A stretch of DNA of 64,000 nucleotides from Collinsella provencensis (lineage in GTDB: Bacteria; Actinomycetota; Coriobacteriia; Coriobacteriales; Coriobacteriaceae): assembly GCF_900199705.1 (NCBI RefSeq), contig NZ_LT904908.1:193694-257693 (forward strand). Reading direction: 5' to 3'. How positions within the stretch are numbered: the stretch's first letter is position 1; every line of letters starts with the position of its first letter. This document shows positions 35,648 through 44,347 of the stretch, piece by piece. The position numbers were made by a program, and so were the translations under genes. The notes beneath the pieces were generated by a model. The model had not been told where the DNA came from. It ran no database searches and saw only the letters and a list, made by a program, of their open reading frames with translations.

Positions 35648-37057
35648 ATGGCCAAGCTTTCGCCTGCGCGGCGTCTGGCGCTCGATGTGCTTATGGAAGC
35701 GCAGGAAACGGGGCGTTATGTTCGTGAAATCCTCGCAGGTTCAAGTGCTTCCGACTCGTGCGATGCTCGCGATGCCGCGTTTGCCTTGCGTCTTGCCTTG
35801 GGGGTTACGGCTACCGAAGGCATCCTGGACGACATCCTCAATTTGTATCTCGCTAAACCCAAAAAGGTTTCTGCACGCGTGCGAACCGCGCTGCGCATTT
35901 CCGCATTCGAGGCTCTGTATTTGGATGTTACGTCCGAGGTTGTGGTAAGCCAGGGTGTTGAGCTTGTACGCTCATGTGCGAAGAATGCCGCAGGTCTTGC
36001 AAACGCTGTATTGCGTCGCGTTTGCGCGGGCAGACAGGAGTTTTTATCTGCAACAGATGCCTCTGCCAATCAGCAGCGTATTGTGTCCGTTGCGCGTCAT
36101 GCGGGCCTGCCTGTATGGCTTGCCCGCGATATCGAGGTCTCATTAGGCGATTCTCGGGCAGCCGCTTTGTTTGCAGCTCAGCTTGAGCCGGCTCCTTTTG
36201 CCGTGTTGGCTAATCCGTTGAGAGCCGACCATGTGGATGCTGCATTATTGAATGCTGAAGCAACGCCTCTTGCTTTGCCTGAATCGTATGCAGTTGGGCA
36301 TATGGCGGGCATTGCTGCGACCGACGCATTTGAGAGCGCGGATCTTGTCGCCTCGGATTATCATGCACAGCTCATTGCGGCTGCGGCGACACGCGCGGGG
36401 TCTTGCTTGGAAATCGGTGCCGGTCGCGGTACCAAAACGTTTATGATGCATGCCCATGTGCATGTTGCCCACATGAAGCGGACGTATATTGCTCTTGATT
36501 TGTTTGATGGAAAATGTCGTGCGAATGCCGAGCGCATTGCTCGTGCGGGCTTTGGTGAGCTGCAAACGGTTGCAGGTGATGCGTGTGATCTCGATTCTGT
36601 GCTTGTCGATGTTGATGCTGCAAGCGGAGGGCGTACCCTATTTGACACGGTGTTTGTCGATGCACCCTGCTCCGGAACGGGCACCATGCGCCGCCACCCG
36701 GAGATTCCTTGGCGCCTGACGCCCGAGGATACGCGCAAGAACCTTCCCCAACTGCAGCTTGCCATGCTTGAGTCCGCTTCCGAGCGAGTTGCGCTTGGTG
36801 GAGAGCTCATCTATGCGACCTGCTCGGTAATGACAGCTGAGAATGGGGATGTGGTCGACGCATTCTTGGGTTCGGAGCACGGTGAGAGCTTTGAGCTTGT
36901 ACCGCTTTCTCAGGCGGACATCTTCACGCTTCCCGCTTATAAGCCGGCTCGTGTCCAAGTCGAAGAGCATGAAGATGAGCGTGGGCTCTTCCAGACCGCG
37001 CCTAGCTTGCACGGATTTGACGGCCATTTCTGCGCTCGGTTTGTGCGCAAGAGCTAG
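35648..37057 (+). CDS. rsmB: 16S rRNA m5C methyltransferase RsmB (Sun/Fmu)
   Basis: A 469-residue SAM-dependent enzyme that methylates cytosine 967-equivalent of 16S rRNA. Residues 1-130 are a NusB-like domain (SPARRLALDVLMEAQETG). The Rossmann methyltransferase part has the SAM loop LEIGAGRGTKTFMM and the two cysteines of the m5C mechanism in DAPCSGTGTMRRHPEI (nucleophile partner) and YATCSVMTAENG. The neighbourhood def-fmt-rsmB is widely conserved. Its Rossmann motif reads GAGRG rather than the common GAPGG, a minor deviation. Confidence 0.85.
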   Translation: MAKLSPARRLALDVLMEAQETGRYVREILAGSSASDSCDARDAAFALRLALGVTATEGILDDILNLYLAKPKKVSARVRTALRISAFEALYLDVTSEVVVSQGVELVRSCAKNAAGLANAVLRRVCAGRQEFLSATDASANQQRIVSVARHAGLPVWLARDIEVSLGDSRAAALFAAQLEPAPFAVLANPLRADHVDAALLNAEATPLALPESYAVGHMAGIAATDAFESADLVASDYHAQLIAAAATRAGSCLEIGAGRGTKTFMMHAHVHVAHMKRTYIALDLFDGKCRANAERIARAGFGELQTVAGDACDLDSVLVDVDAASGGRTLFDTVFVDAPCSGTGTMRRHPEIPWRLTPEDTRKNLPQLQLAMLESASERVALGGELIYATCSVMTAENGDVVDAFLGSEHGESFELVPLSQADIFTLPAYKPARVQVEEHEDERGLFQTAPSLHGFDGHFCARFVRKS

Positions 37058-37175
37058 TTGACCGTTTGGCATTCAGCAGAATTCGGTATGGGAAATACCG
37101 AGCATGGTGTCAATCCCAGTATCGAGGTGCCGGGCAAGATTCAGCCTAAATAATGGATGCCAAGCAAGGTTTCAG

Positions 37176-37430
37176 TTATTCCTTGTGCGGGCAGTTGTCG
37201 CATCCACACGAATGAGAGGACGAAGCACTTGTAGCTGCCGTGCTTGAACCGCCACCGCGCTGGTCGGTGTTGTAGAAACCCGAACCCTCGAATTTGATGC
37301 CATTGGCGCTGAATACTTTATTTGCGGGATTTCCGCAGGTGGGGCAAGTTACATCGGGGTGTTCGGTCATGCCATGGGAAACCTCGAAAACGTTTCCGCA
37401 TGAAGTGCAGCGATAGTCATAGACGGCCAT
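37176..37430 (-). CDS. FmdB-family zinc-ribbon protein
   Basis: An 84-residue small protein. The N-terminal FmdB zinc ribbon is clear: YDYRCTSCGNVFEV and CPTCGNPANKVFS. A Ser/Ala linker leads to a second cysteine cluster (SCGCDNCPH) at the C-terminus. The function of the family is not established; some members are called regulatory proteins. The ATG lacks a strong ribosome site. It stands alone, convergent with rsmB, 171 bases downstream of the GH13-GH77 gene. Confidence 0.8.
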   Translation of the reverse strand: MAVYDYRCTSCGNVFEVSHGMTEHPDVTCPTCGNPANKVFSANGIKFEGSGFYNTDQRGGGSSTAATSASSSHSCGCDNCPHKE

Positions 37431-37459
37431 GAATCGAATCCAATCTCATGTGCTCAAAG

Positions 37460-37490
37460 GCGCCCGCCGTGCATGAAGCTCGACGGGCGC
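37460..37490 (-). terminator. Possible terminator of the glycogen cluster
   Basis: On the minus strand GCGCCCG (37490-37484) pairs with CGGGCGC (37466-37460) around 17 bases, followed by CTTTG. The T-run is weak. It lies between the GH13-GH77 stop and the FmdB start. Confidence 0.4.
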
Positions 37491-37601
37491 AGTGTTTGTA
37501 CGGGGATACTCTACCCTAAAATCTGCAAATCGCACAGCTTGGGTGCATATGCACATAAAGGCAGACTTTAGCTTAAACAGCCGGCCCCCTAGAGACGCTC
37601 C

Positions 37602-40600
37602 CTACGAGGCAAAGCGGCCAGTTTCGGTCATCATGCCCATGATAGCGTGCTCGTGCTCTTTGATGCGCTCCTCATCCGCCTGCCAGCTCCAGTTGCCCGT
37701 TGCGGTGCCGGGGACGTTCATGCGTGCCTCGTCTCCCAGGTCCATGACATCTTGCAACTGCAGCATGACTAACTCGGCATCGCTTCCCAGGGCCTGGCGC
37801 ATGATGTTGTGCGCCAGATAGCTTGCACCCTCCTCATCCTGATCGGAGCAGAACGAGCGCTGGCAGAAGCCCTTGAGCGTCGAGGTGTCGTGCGTTGAGG
37901 TGTAGAGTACCTTTTCCTTATGCGGATGGATACCTTCGCGAACGTCGTAGTCGGCAAACTCAAGGACATCCATTCCGGGGAAGCCGCAGCTTGCGACCAG
38001 CGCGCGCACACCGGGCGTGAGAAGGCCCAGGTCCTCGGCGATGAGGGGCAAAGGCCCCATTTCGCGGTATGCATGCTCGAAGAACTCGATGCCGGGACCG
38101 GGAATCCATTCTCCATCGGCACCGGTTCCGCCTGCGGGGATACCGAAGTAGTTGTGGAAGCCGAGGAAGTGATCGAGTCTCACGCGGTCGTACAGTTTGA
38201 ACGCACGACGCAGGCGTGCCATCCACCACACGTAACCATCCTCGCGCATGCTGTCCCAGCGGTATGTCGGGTTGCCCCACACCTGCCCCGTGGCGGAGAA
38301 GCGATCGGGCGGAACACCTGCGATTTCGTACGGCATGCCGTCTTTGCCCAGCGAGAACATGCTGGGTTCGCTCCAAGCGTCGGCAGAGTCGTCGGAGACG
38401 TACATGGGGATGTCGCCGATGATTTGAATGCCGCGCTCGTTGGCATAGGAGCGCATGGCCTGCCATTCCTGCTCGAACTTGAATTGGGTGAACGCATGGT
38501 AGCGCGCACGCTCCGAGAAACGCGCGTCAGCGAAGATCGCAACGTTATAGCGACGTAGCTCCGCAGGCCACGTATGGCGCGCCGCCCCACCTAAAGCGTC
38601 CTTGACAGCCATGAAGGCGCAGTACGGATCGAGCCAGCCCTCGTTTTCAAGGGCGAAATCGAAGAACGCCTTGCTGGTGAATCCACCTGTTGCCTTGAAG
38701 TGACGATACGAGCTCATGAGTTCGGAGGGGTTCTCCTCAAGCAAGTTGGGGTTGCCCGCAAAGGCAGAAGGGCCGGCGTAAGGGGAACCGAACGCGTCGG
38801 TGGGATTGGCCGGAAGTACCTGCCAGTAGCGCATTCCCATGGTGACGAGATGGTCGATGAAGCGGCGAGCAGGCGCACCGAGGGTACCCGGACGTCCGTT
38901 GGAGTTGGGTACCGACGTGATGTGCGCGACCACGCCCGCGCCGCGGTCAAGCGGCTTTTGCAGGCGTTTGGTGTGGTGCATATACACGACGGACGAGCCG
39001 AGCGGGTAGAGGCGAACCTCGGCGCATCCATCCATACCGCGTTCAAGGTCAAGGCCGGAAATCAGGTCGATGGCAAAATCGCCTTCGATGGGAACGCGGA
39101 CCGAGCGCGTGTTGGTAAGGCTTCGGTTCACGATGACGTACGCAGTTTGCCCGTCAGAGCCGCGGCGTGTATAGCTCAGCACGTCATCGTTGTAGGCGTG
39201 TGCCTCGAGCGTGCCGTCGATCAGAAAGGGGAGGGCGCGACGTAGCATCGCGTTGTTGCGCACCATGATGAGCATGTCGCGATCGCGTGCATCAAACGGA
39301 GTGGGAAGGGTGCGGCGATTGCCGGGGTCCGAGAGGCCCTCAAGACCATATTCGTCGCCGTAGTAGATGGAGGGGACGCCAGGTAGCGTCATTTGCATGA
39401 GGGTGGCAAGCCAGAAACGGCCCTTGGCCAGCCCCATGGAGTTCTCGTCCAAGCGGAAGCGCCCACGCTCCTCTTCGGGAATCTGCGACTCGTCGGGGCC
39501 ACCGCCGAGAATCGAAGCGATGCGCGGCTTGTCGTGGCTGCCAAGCAGGTTGAGGCAGCAGGCCAACGCCTCGGGCGGATAGTTTTCGCGGAGCGTCTCA
39601 ATACGCTCGGCAGTTTGGTAAGCCGATTCGCCGCCGATCAGCAGACCGAGGATGGCGTCCCTGAGCGGGTAATTCATGGCGGAATCGAGTTCATCGCCCA
39701 GCAGATAGCGACGCAGTTTGCCGTAGCTCACCTTGTTGGAGGCGTCTTCCCACACCTCGCCCAGCAGCAGGCCGTCGGGGCACTCTTCGAGCATGGCCTT
39801 CTTGATTTCAGCGATGAGTTCATCGGAAAGCTCATCTGCGACATCGAGGCGCCAGCCGCGTGCTCCCGCACGCAGCCAGGTGCGAACGACGCCGTTTTCG
39901 CCCGTGATGAGCTCGTGGACAAGCTTGGAGTTCTCGTTGAGCGCAGGCATGTTCGCGATGCCCCACCATGAGTCATACGTGCCGTCTTCGTGCCAGCAGT
40001 AGGCGTCGTGCCAAGGGGAGTCTTCGCCCTGCCACGCACCGAGCTCAGGATAGGTACCGTAGCGGTTGAAGTAACGCGAGTCATCGCCCGTGTGATTGAA
40101 CACGCCGTCGAGGATGAGGGAAATGCCGAGTTCACGCGCGTCCTGCGCAAGACGGCAGAAGTCCTCTTTGGTGCCGAGCATCGGGTCGATGTTGAGGTAG
40201 TCGGCCGTATCGTAGCGATGATTGCTCAGCGCCTCGAAGATGGGGTTGAGGTAGATTGCCGTGACACCCATGCTCTTAAGTCGCGGCAGGTCTTCGCGAA
40301 TACCCTCGAGCGATCCGCCGTAGAAGTCCCAGCTCCGAATGGAGGTGTCGGGGTTGCGGTCGTAAACGGGCGGCTGGCTCCAGTTTTCAACGAGATGCTT
40401 GCCGGGTCCCTTGCGAGGCTGATCGATAACGGTCTGTGCGCGTTCGCGCCATGCTGCGTCGCGGCGATAGCGGTCGGGGAAAATCTGATACACAATACCG
40501 TGCTCGTACCATGCGGGTCGCGTTGCGCGGTGTTGGTACACGGTGATTTGGAACGAGGGAACATCTGCGCGGTCGGTATAGATAACGCCCTCGCCGCCCG

Positions 40601-40898
40601 TCGCGCCTTCGCGCGCGCCAACGCGCAGGCACGTACCGTCGCTGGTGGTGACGCAGAAGCTATACCAAACGATGCAAGGTTCGGGGCAAGGAAGTTCGGC
40701 TACGAGCGTGTTGTTGGCGCCGAGCTCCATAGGGATGAGCTGTTCTCCAACCTCGTCGATCCATGTGCGGACGGTAGCGGAAAGAAAGCTGGCGTCGGCA
40801 TCGAGAACTTGCAACGTGAGATGGACGGTAGTTCCAACAACGACGGCGCCAAAGGGTACGCGGAATTCCGATTTACGGGTGTTATGAATGAGATTCAT
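37602..40898 (-). CDS. GH13 alpha-glucosidase/neopullulanase fused to GH77 4-alpha-glucanotransferase (MalQ)
   Basis: About 1098 residues in one chain. After a starch-binding-like beta domain (residues 1-130), a GH13 barrel shows the nucleophile Asp in ARGWRLDVADEL (about 352), acid/base Glu in LLGEVWEDAS (about 380) and LLGSHDKPR (about 454), similar to neopullulanase or maltodextrin glucosidase. From about 640 a GH77 domain begins: QVLPANPTDAFGSPY, nucleophile in VRLDHFLGFHNYFG (about 906), acid/base in IAEDLGLLTPGV (about 952) and STHDTSTLKGF (about 1003). All catalytic residues are present. The frame is open for 33 more codons upstream, but those overlap the glgA terminator, so ATG 40898 is preferred. 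The enzyme should cut and disproportionate glucans released from glycogen. Confidence 0.85.
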   Translation of the reverse strand: MNLIHNTRKSEFRVPFGAVVVGTTVHLTLQVLDADASFLSATVRTWIDEVGEQLIPMELGANNTLVAELPCPEPCIVWYSFCVTTSDGTCLRVGAREGATGGEGVIYTDRADVPSFQITVYQHRATRPAWYEHGIVYQIFPDRYRRDAAWRERAQTVIDQPRKGPGKHLVENWSQPPVYDRNPDTSIRSWDFYGGSLEGIREDLPRLKSMGVTAIYLNPIFEALSNHRYDTADYLNIDPMLGTKEDFCRLAQDARELGISLILDGVFNHTGDDSRYFNRYGTYPELGAWQGEDSPWHDAYCWHEDGTYDSWWGIANMPALNENSKLVHELITGENGVVRTWLRAGARGWRLDVADELSDELIAEIKKAMLEECPDGLLLGEVWEDASNKVSYGKLRRYLLGDELDSAMNYPLRDAILGLLIGGESAYQTAERIETLRENYPPEALACCLNLLGSHDKPRIASILGGGPDESQIPEEERGRFRLDENSMGLAKGRFWLATLMQMTLPGVPSIYYGDEYGLEGLSDPGNRRTLPTPFDARDRDMLIMVRNNAMLRRALPFLIDGTLEAHAYNDDVLSYTRRGSDGQTAYVIVNRSLTNTRSVRVPIEGDFAIDLISGLDLERGMDGCAEVRLYPLGSSVVYMHHTKRLQKPLDRGAGVVAHITSVPNSNGRPGTLGAPARRFIDHLVTMGMRYWQVLPANPTDAFGSPYAGPSAFAGNPNLLEENPSELMSSYRHFKATGGFTSKAFFDFALENEGWLDPYCAFMAVKDALGGAARHTWPAELRRYNVAIFADARFSERARYHAFTQFKFEQEWQAMRSYANERGIQIIGDIPMYVSDDSADAWSEPSMFSLGKDGMPYEIAGVPPDRFSATGQVWGNPTYRWDSMREDGYVWWMARLRRAFKLYDRVRLDHFLGFHNYFGIPAGGTGADGEWIPGPGIEFFEHAYREMGPLPLIAEDLGLLTPGVRALVASCGFPGMDVLEFADYDVREGIHPHKEKVLYTSTHDTSTLKGFCQRSFCSDQDEEGASYLAHNIMRQALGSDAELVMLQLQDVMDLGDEARMNVPGTATGNWSWQADEERIKEHEHAIMGMMTETGRFAS

Positions 40899-40936
40899 GG
40901 CATCAACTGTTGGGTCGGGAATAGGACCTGCACAGT

Positions 40937-40973
40937 ATACAAAAAGACGGGAGGTGGTAAAAGCCACCTCCCG
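40937..40973 (-). terminator. Intrinsic terminator of glgA
   Basis: On the minus strand CGGGAGGTGG pairs perfectly with CCACCTCCCG (40973-40948) around 6 bases, followed by TCTTTTTG. It ends the glgA transcript 43 bases after the stop and shows that the next gene has its own promoter or depends on readthrough. Confidence 0.9.
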
Positions 40974-41015
40974 CATAGTAAATTCCAGATTGGGCAATCC
41001 GGTTATTACAGTGGG

Positions 41016-43118
41016 CTACTTACGTGCACCTTTGCGCGTTCCCTTTGCCTCGGAAACGCTCTTTGCGGGCTGCTTTTTCTGAGTCGCGGTCTTTGCTGCA
41101 GCGGTCTTTGCCGGAGCAGGTTTTGCCTCAGTTGCAGGCTTCGCCTCAACAGCTGCCTTCTTTGCTGTGCTCTTTGTGGCTGCGGGCTTTTCGTCAGCGG
41201 GCTTGGCCACGACTTCAGGTTCCTTTACGGCTTTTTTGGACGTAGCGGCCTTGGTCGTGGCCTTCTTAGCAGTCGTTGTCTTGGACGCAGTGGCCTTGGT
41301 CGTTGCAGTCTTGGCCGTGCGAGCAGGTGCTTTTGCGGCGGGCTTTTCGGCTATCGGCCCTGTCGTGCCCTCAGGTGCGTTCGTCGTTTTTGCAGCGACC
41401 GTCTTTTTCTTAGTCGCAGGCTTCTTTGCAGCGGGCTTTGCCTCAATGTCTGCAGATGCCTTTTTAGTGGTAGTCTTCGTAGCCGTCTTTTTGGTTGTAG
41501 TCTTAGCTGCGGGCTTCTTGGCCGCAGCGGTCTTGGCAGGCGTCTTCTTTGTAGGAGTCTTCTCCTCGTCCTTTTCGGGAGCGGGAGCCTCTGCCTCGTC
41601 TTTTGCAGGGGCGTCAACCGTTGCAGCTCCAGGCATCGGAATCTCGGGATGCAGGTTGTGGTAAACCGCCAGGTATTCACCGGCCGAGCGTGTCCAGCTG
41701 AAGTCCTGCTTCATGGCATTGGTGACCAGCTGATCGAAGGCTTTGCGATCATCCCAGAACAGGCGTGCCGCGCGGAATACGGTGTCGCCCAGCTCATCAC
41801 CGTTGAAGTTTGCAAACGAGAAGCCCGTGCCCTCGCCCGTGTACTGGTTGTAGGGTATGACCGTATCTTTAAGGCCACCGGTTTCGCGCACCACAGGAAG
41901 GGTGCCGTAGCGCATGGCGATGATTTGCGACAGGCCGCACGGCTCAAAGAGGGACGGCATGAGGAAGAGGTCAGCTGCGGCATACATACGCTGGGACAGT
42001 GCGGGGTCAAACTGGATGCGCGCCGCCATGGTGCCGGGGTACTTGTGCTCGAAATAACGCAGGGCGTTCTCGTATTCGGCGTCACCCGTGCCGAGCACCG
42101 CCACCTGCACGCCACCCGAGAGGATGCGGTCGAGCGCATACGTGACCAGGTCCATGCCCTTCTGGCGCGTAAGGCGCGTGACCATGACCATGAGCGGGCG
42201 GTCGTCGCGCACTTCAAGACCCAACTCCTCCTGGAGCTTTGCCTTGCAGATGGCCTTGCCCGAACGGTCGTTGACCGTGAAGTTGGCGGCGATGCGCGAA
42301 TCGGTGGCGGGGTTAAAGCCCTCGACGTCGATGCCGTTCAGGATGCCCTGCAGAATCGGTGCGCGGCGGCGCAGAAGGCCGTCGAGACCCTCACCGAACT
42401 CGGGCGTTTTGATTTCCTCGGCATAGGTGGGGGAGACGGTGGTGATGGAGTCCGTGTAATTGAGGGCTCCCTGCATGTAATTGATGGCGTCGGGCCCACA
42501 GGTGAGCTGGAACGCCGCGGCGGGAACATGGGCGAGACCCAGAATGTCGTTCAGCACCTTTGCGCTGAACTGTCCCTGGAAGGCGATGTTATGGATGGAG
42601 AACACCGTCTTGACGTTGCGATACAAAGGCGATGCCTGATAGAACTCGCGCAGGAACACCGGCGCCATGGCGGTGTGCCAGTCGTTGCAATGGAGAACAT
42701 CGCAGGTAAAGCCCTCGATAACGTTGGGGAGGTACTGCAGCGACTCGACGATGGCCTTGGAGAAGAATGCGAAGCGCTCGCCGTCGTCGAAGAAACCGTA
42801 CGGGTAGCCGCGGCTGAAATAGTGCTCGTTGTCGAGGAACAGGTAATCGACGCCCTTATGATTGAGGCGCTCGATGCCGCAGTACTCATTGCGCCAGCCC
42901 AACGGAACGTAGAAGTCGCACAGGTGCTCCATGCGGTCCTTGTACTCCTGGGCAATGGTGTCGTACTTGGGGGTGAGGACCACGACCTCGGCGCCCGCCG
43001 CCTTGAGGGCATGGGGGAGCGATCCGGCCACGTCACCCAGGCCGCCCGTTTTCACGAAAGGTGCCGCCTCTGCGCTTGCAAAGGCTACGTGCAGCTTGGG
43101 GGTTACTTCTTCAGTCAT
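41016..43118 (-). CDS. glgA: Glycogen synthase with a 204-residue histone-H1-like C-terminal tail
   Basis: About 700 residues. Residues 1-496 are a complete GT5 glycogen synthase, transferring glucose from ADP-glucose to alpha-1,4 chains: ADP-glucose loop KTGGLGDVAGSLPHAL, VLHCNDWHTA, VTRLTRQKGMDLV and the catalytic Glu region MPSLFEPCGLSQ. Normal enzymes end near residue 480. Here 204 further residues (encoded by 41019-41630) consist almost only of Lys, Ala, Thr, Pro and Glu, with repeats such as PAKTAAAKKPAAKTTTKK, resembling bacterial histone-H1-like or AlgP tails. The frame is continuous and ends at a proper terminator, so this is not a frameshift artefact. ATG 43118 after GCGGAG is preferred to ATG 43136. 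Confidence 0.92.
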   Translation of the reverse strand: MTEEVTPKLHVAFASAEAAPFVKTGGLGDVAGSLPHALKAAGAEVVVLTPKYDTIAQEYKDRMEHLCDFYVPLGWRNEYCGIERLNHKGVDYLFLDNEHYFSRGYPYGFFDDGERFAFFSKAIVESLQYLPNVIEGFTCDVLHCNDWHTAMAPVFLREFYQASPLYRNVKTVFSIHNIAFQGQFSAKVLNDILGLAHVPAAAFQLTCGPDAINYMQGALNYTDSITTVSPTYAEEIKTPEFGEGLDGLLRRRAPILQGILNGIDVEGFNPATDSRIAANFTVNDRSGKAICKAKLQEELGLEVRDDRPLMVMVTRLTRQKGMDLVTYALDRILSGGVQVAVLGTGDAEYENALRYFEHKYPGTMAARIQFDPALSQRMYAAADLFLMPSLFEPCGLSQIIAMRYGTLPVVRETGGLKDTVIPYNQYTGEGTGFSFANFNGDELGDTVFRAARLFWDDRKAFDQLVTNAMKQDFSWTRSAGEYLAVYHNLHPEIPMPGAATVDAPAKDEAEAPAPEKDEEKTPTKKTPAKTAAAKKPAAKTTTKKTATKTTTKKASADIEAKPAAKKPATKKKTVAAKTTNAPEGTTGPIAEKPAAKAPARTAKTATTKATASKTTTAKKATTKAATSKKAVKEPEVVAKPADEKPAATKSTAKKAAVEAKPATEAKPAPAKTAAAKTATQKKQPAKSVSEAKGTRKGARK

Positions 43119-43227
43119 GCAATACTCCGCATTCATTGTTTGACACGCACGTTATCGCGTGTTTGTACGAAAGATGCGCCGCCCGGCACGAGCTCAGGCG
43201 ACGCATCAAAACTAGGCGACGTCAGGT

Positions 43228-44343
43228 CTATTTGGCGCGTGCCAGGTCTTTCTTGGGGACCACGAGGACGTGGTCGGGCGTTCCGCGCAGCTCGGTTTGG
43301 GCCGGCACGGTGTTGTTCTTATCGAGGATGGCGTTCTCCACGCGGGCGCCGCGTTCGATAACGCAGCCCTGCATGATGATGGAGTTCGACACATAGGCGC
43401 CGCTCTCGACAATGACATCGCGGGACAGGATGGAGCCGCTCACGTCACCCTCGATTCGGCAACCGGCCGAAATGAAGGAGTTGCGCGTGTTGGAGCTTGG
43501 TGCATACTTCGCCGGCGGGGTATCGTGAGCCTTGGTCATGATGGGGCGCTCGTGGGTGAACAGCGCATGCATGACATCGGGATTGAGCATCTCCATGCTG
43601 CGACGGTAGTAGGTCTCCTCGTTGAACATACCGACGGCGAGGCTCTTGAACTCATAGCTGCACACATCGATACGACCGAAGTCGTTGCGAATCGCCTCAA
43701 ACAGGTCGAGGTAATCGATGCTCTCGTAGTCGTCGATGATCTGCAGCAGCAGGTCACGGTTGATGACGAAGCAGTCGAGGAACTTGTTGTCGCCATAGGA
43801 GCAGCCGCTCGCAAATGAGGTGACGCGTCCGTTCTCACCGATTTCAAGGCGTGTGATGTCGTCAAGTGCACGGTCGGCAGCGCGATAGATCATGGTAATG
43901 CCAGCGCCGCTCGTCTCATGCGATTCGATCACGTGGGCAAGATCGATGTTGAAGACGATGTTGGTGCCGCTCATAACCACATAGGGCTCAGGGGCACGCT
44001 CGAACAGGGTGCGATTCTTGATGATGTCGCGCAGCAAGAAGCGGATGCCCGTCTTAGCGGTGCCATAGGCGCTGCCTTGAAGCAGGAACAGGCCGCCCTT
44101 CTTGCGGTCGAGCTCCCACTCGCGACCGCTGCCGAGGTGGTCGACGATGGAGCGGTAGTTGGTGGGGAGTACGACGCCCACGGTGCGGATGCCCGCGTTC
44201 ATCATGTTGGAGAGCGGGAAGTCGATGAGACGATAACGGCCCATGAAGGGGCAGCTTGCGAGCGGACGGCTTTCAAGCAGAGCGCTGTGCTCCTTGCTGG
44301 AATAGTTTGCGGTGATGTAGCCGATGGCCTTACGGTTGATCAT
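43228..44343 (-). CDS. glgD: GlgD, regulatory-type ADP-glucose pyrophosphorylase subunit
   Basis: A 371-residue paralogue of GlgC. The nucleotidyltransferase fold is recognisable (FMGRYRLIDFPLSN, then SGREWELDR and a left-handed beta-helix at the C-terminus). However, the catalytic Asp region [10 protein letters not shown] of GlgC is SGTNIVFNID here and the GGxGxRL loop is absent, so it is probably not catalytic by itself. In Bacillus and relatives GlgD associates with GlgC and raises its activity. It starts four bases after the glgC stop, consistent with a heteromeric complex. Confidence 0.92.
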   Translation of the reverse strand: MINRKAIGYITANYSSKEHSALLESRPLASCPFMGRYRLIDFPLSNMMNAGIRTVGVVLPTNYRSIVDHLGSGREWELDRKKGGLFLLQGSAYGTAKTGIRFLLRDIIKNRTLFERAPEPYVVMSGTNIVFNIDLAHVIESHETSGAGITMIYRAADRALDDITRLEIGENGRVTSFASGCSYGDNKFLDCFVINRDLLLQIIDDYESIDYLDLFEAIRNDFGRIDVCSYEFKSLAVGMFNEETYYRRSMEMLNPDVMHALFTHERPIMTKAHDTPPAKYAPSSNTRNSFISAGCRIEGDVSGSILSRDVIVESGAYVSNSIIMQGCVIERGARVENAILDKNNTVPAQTELRGTPDHVLVVPKKDLARAK

Positions 44344-44347
44344 CGGA

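Noticed and set aside
40899-40997. Upstream extension of the GH13-GH77 frame by 33 codons
   Set aside because: This stretch contains the glgA intrinsic terminator, so it cannot be the normal translated start.
39990-43361. 1123-codon open frame on the plus strand
   Set aside because: It lies antisense to the GH13-GH77 gene and glgA, both with intact catalytic motifs and clear start sites. Its protein is low-complexity Cys/Leu/Arg/Gly sequence where it mirrors the GlgA tail. GC bias explains the openness.
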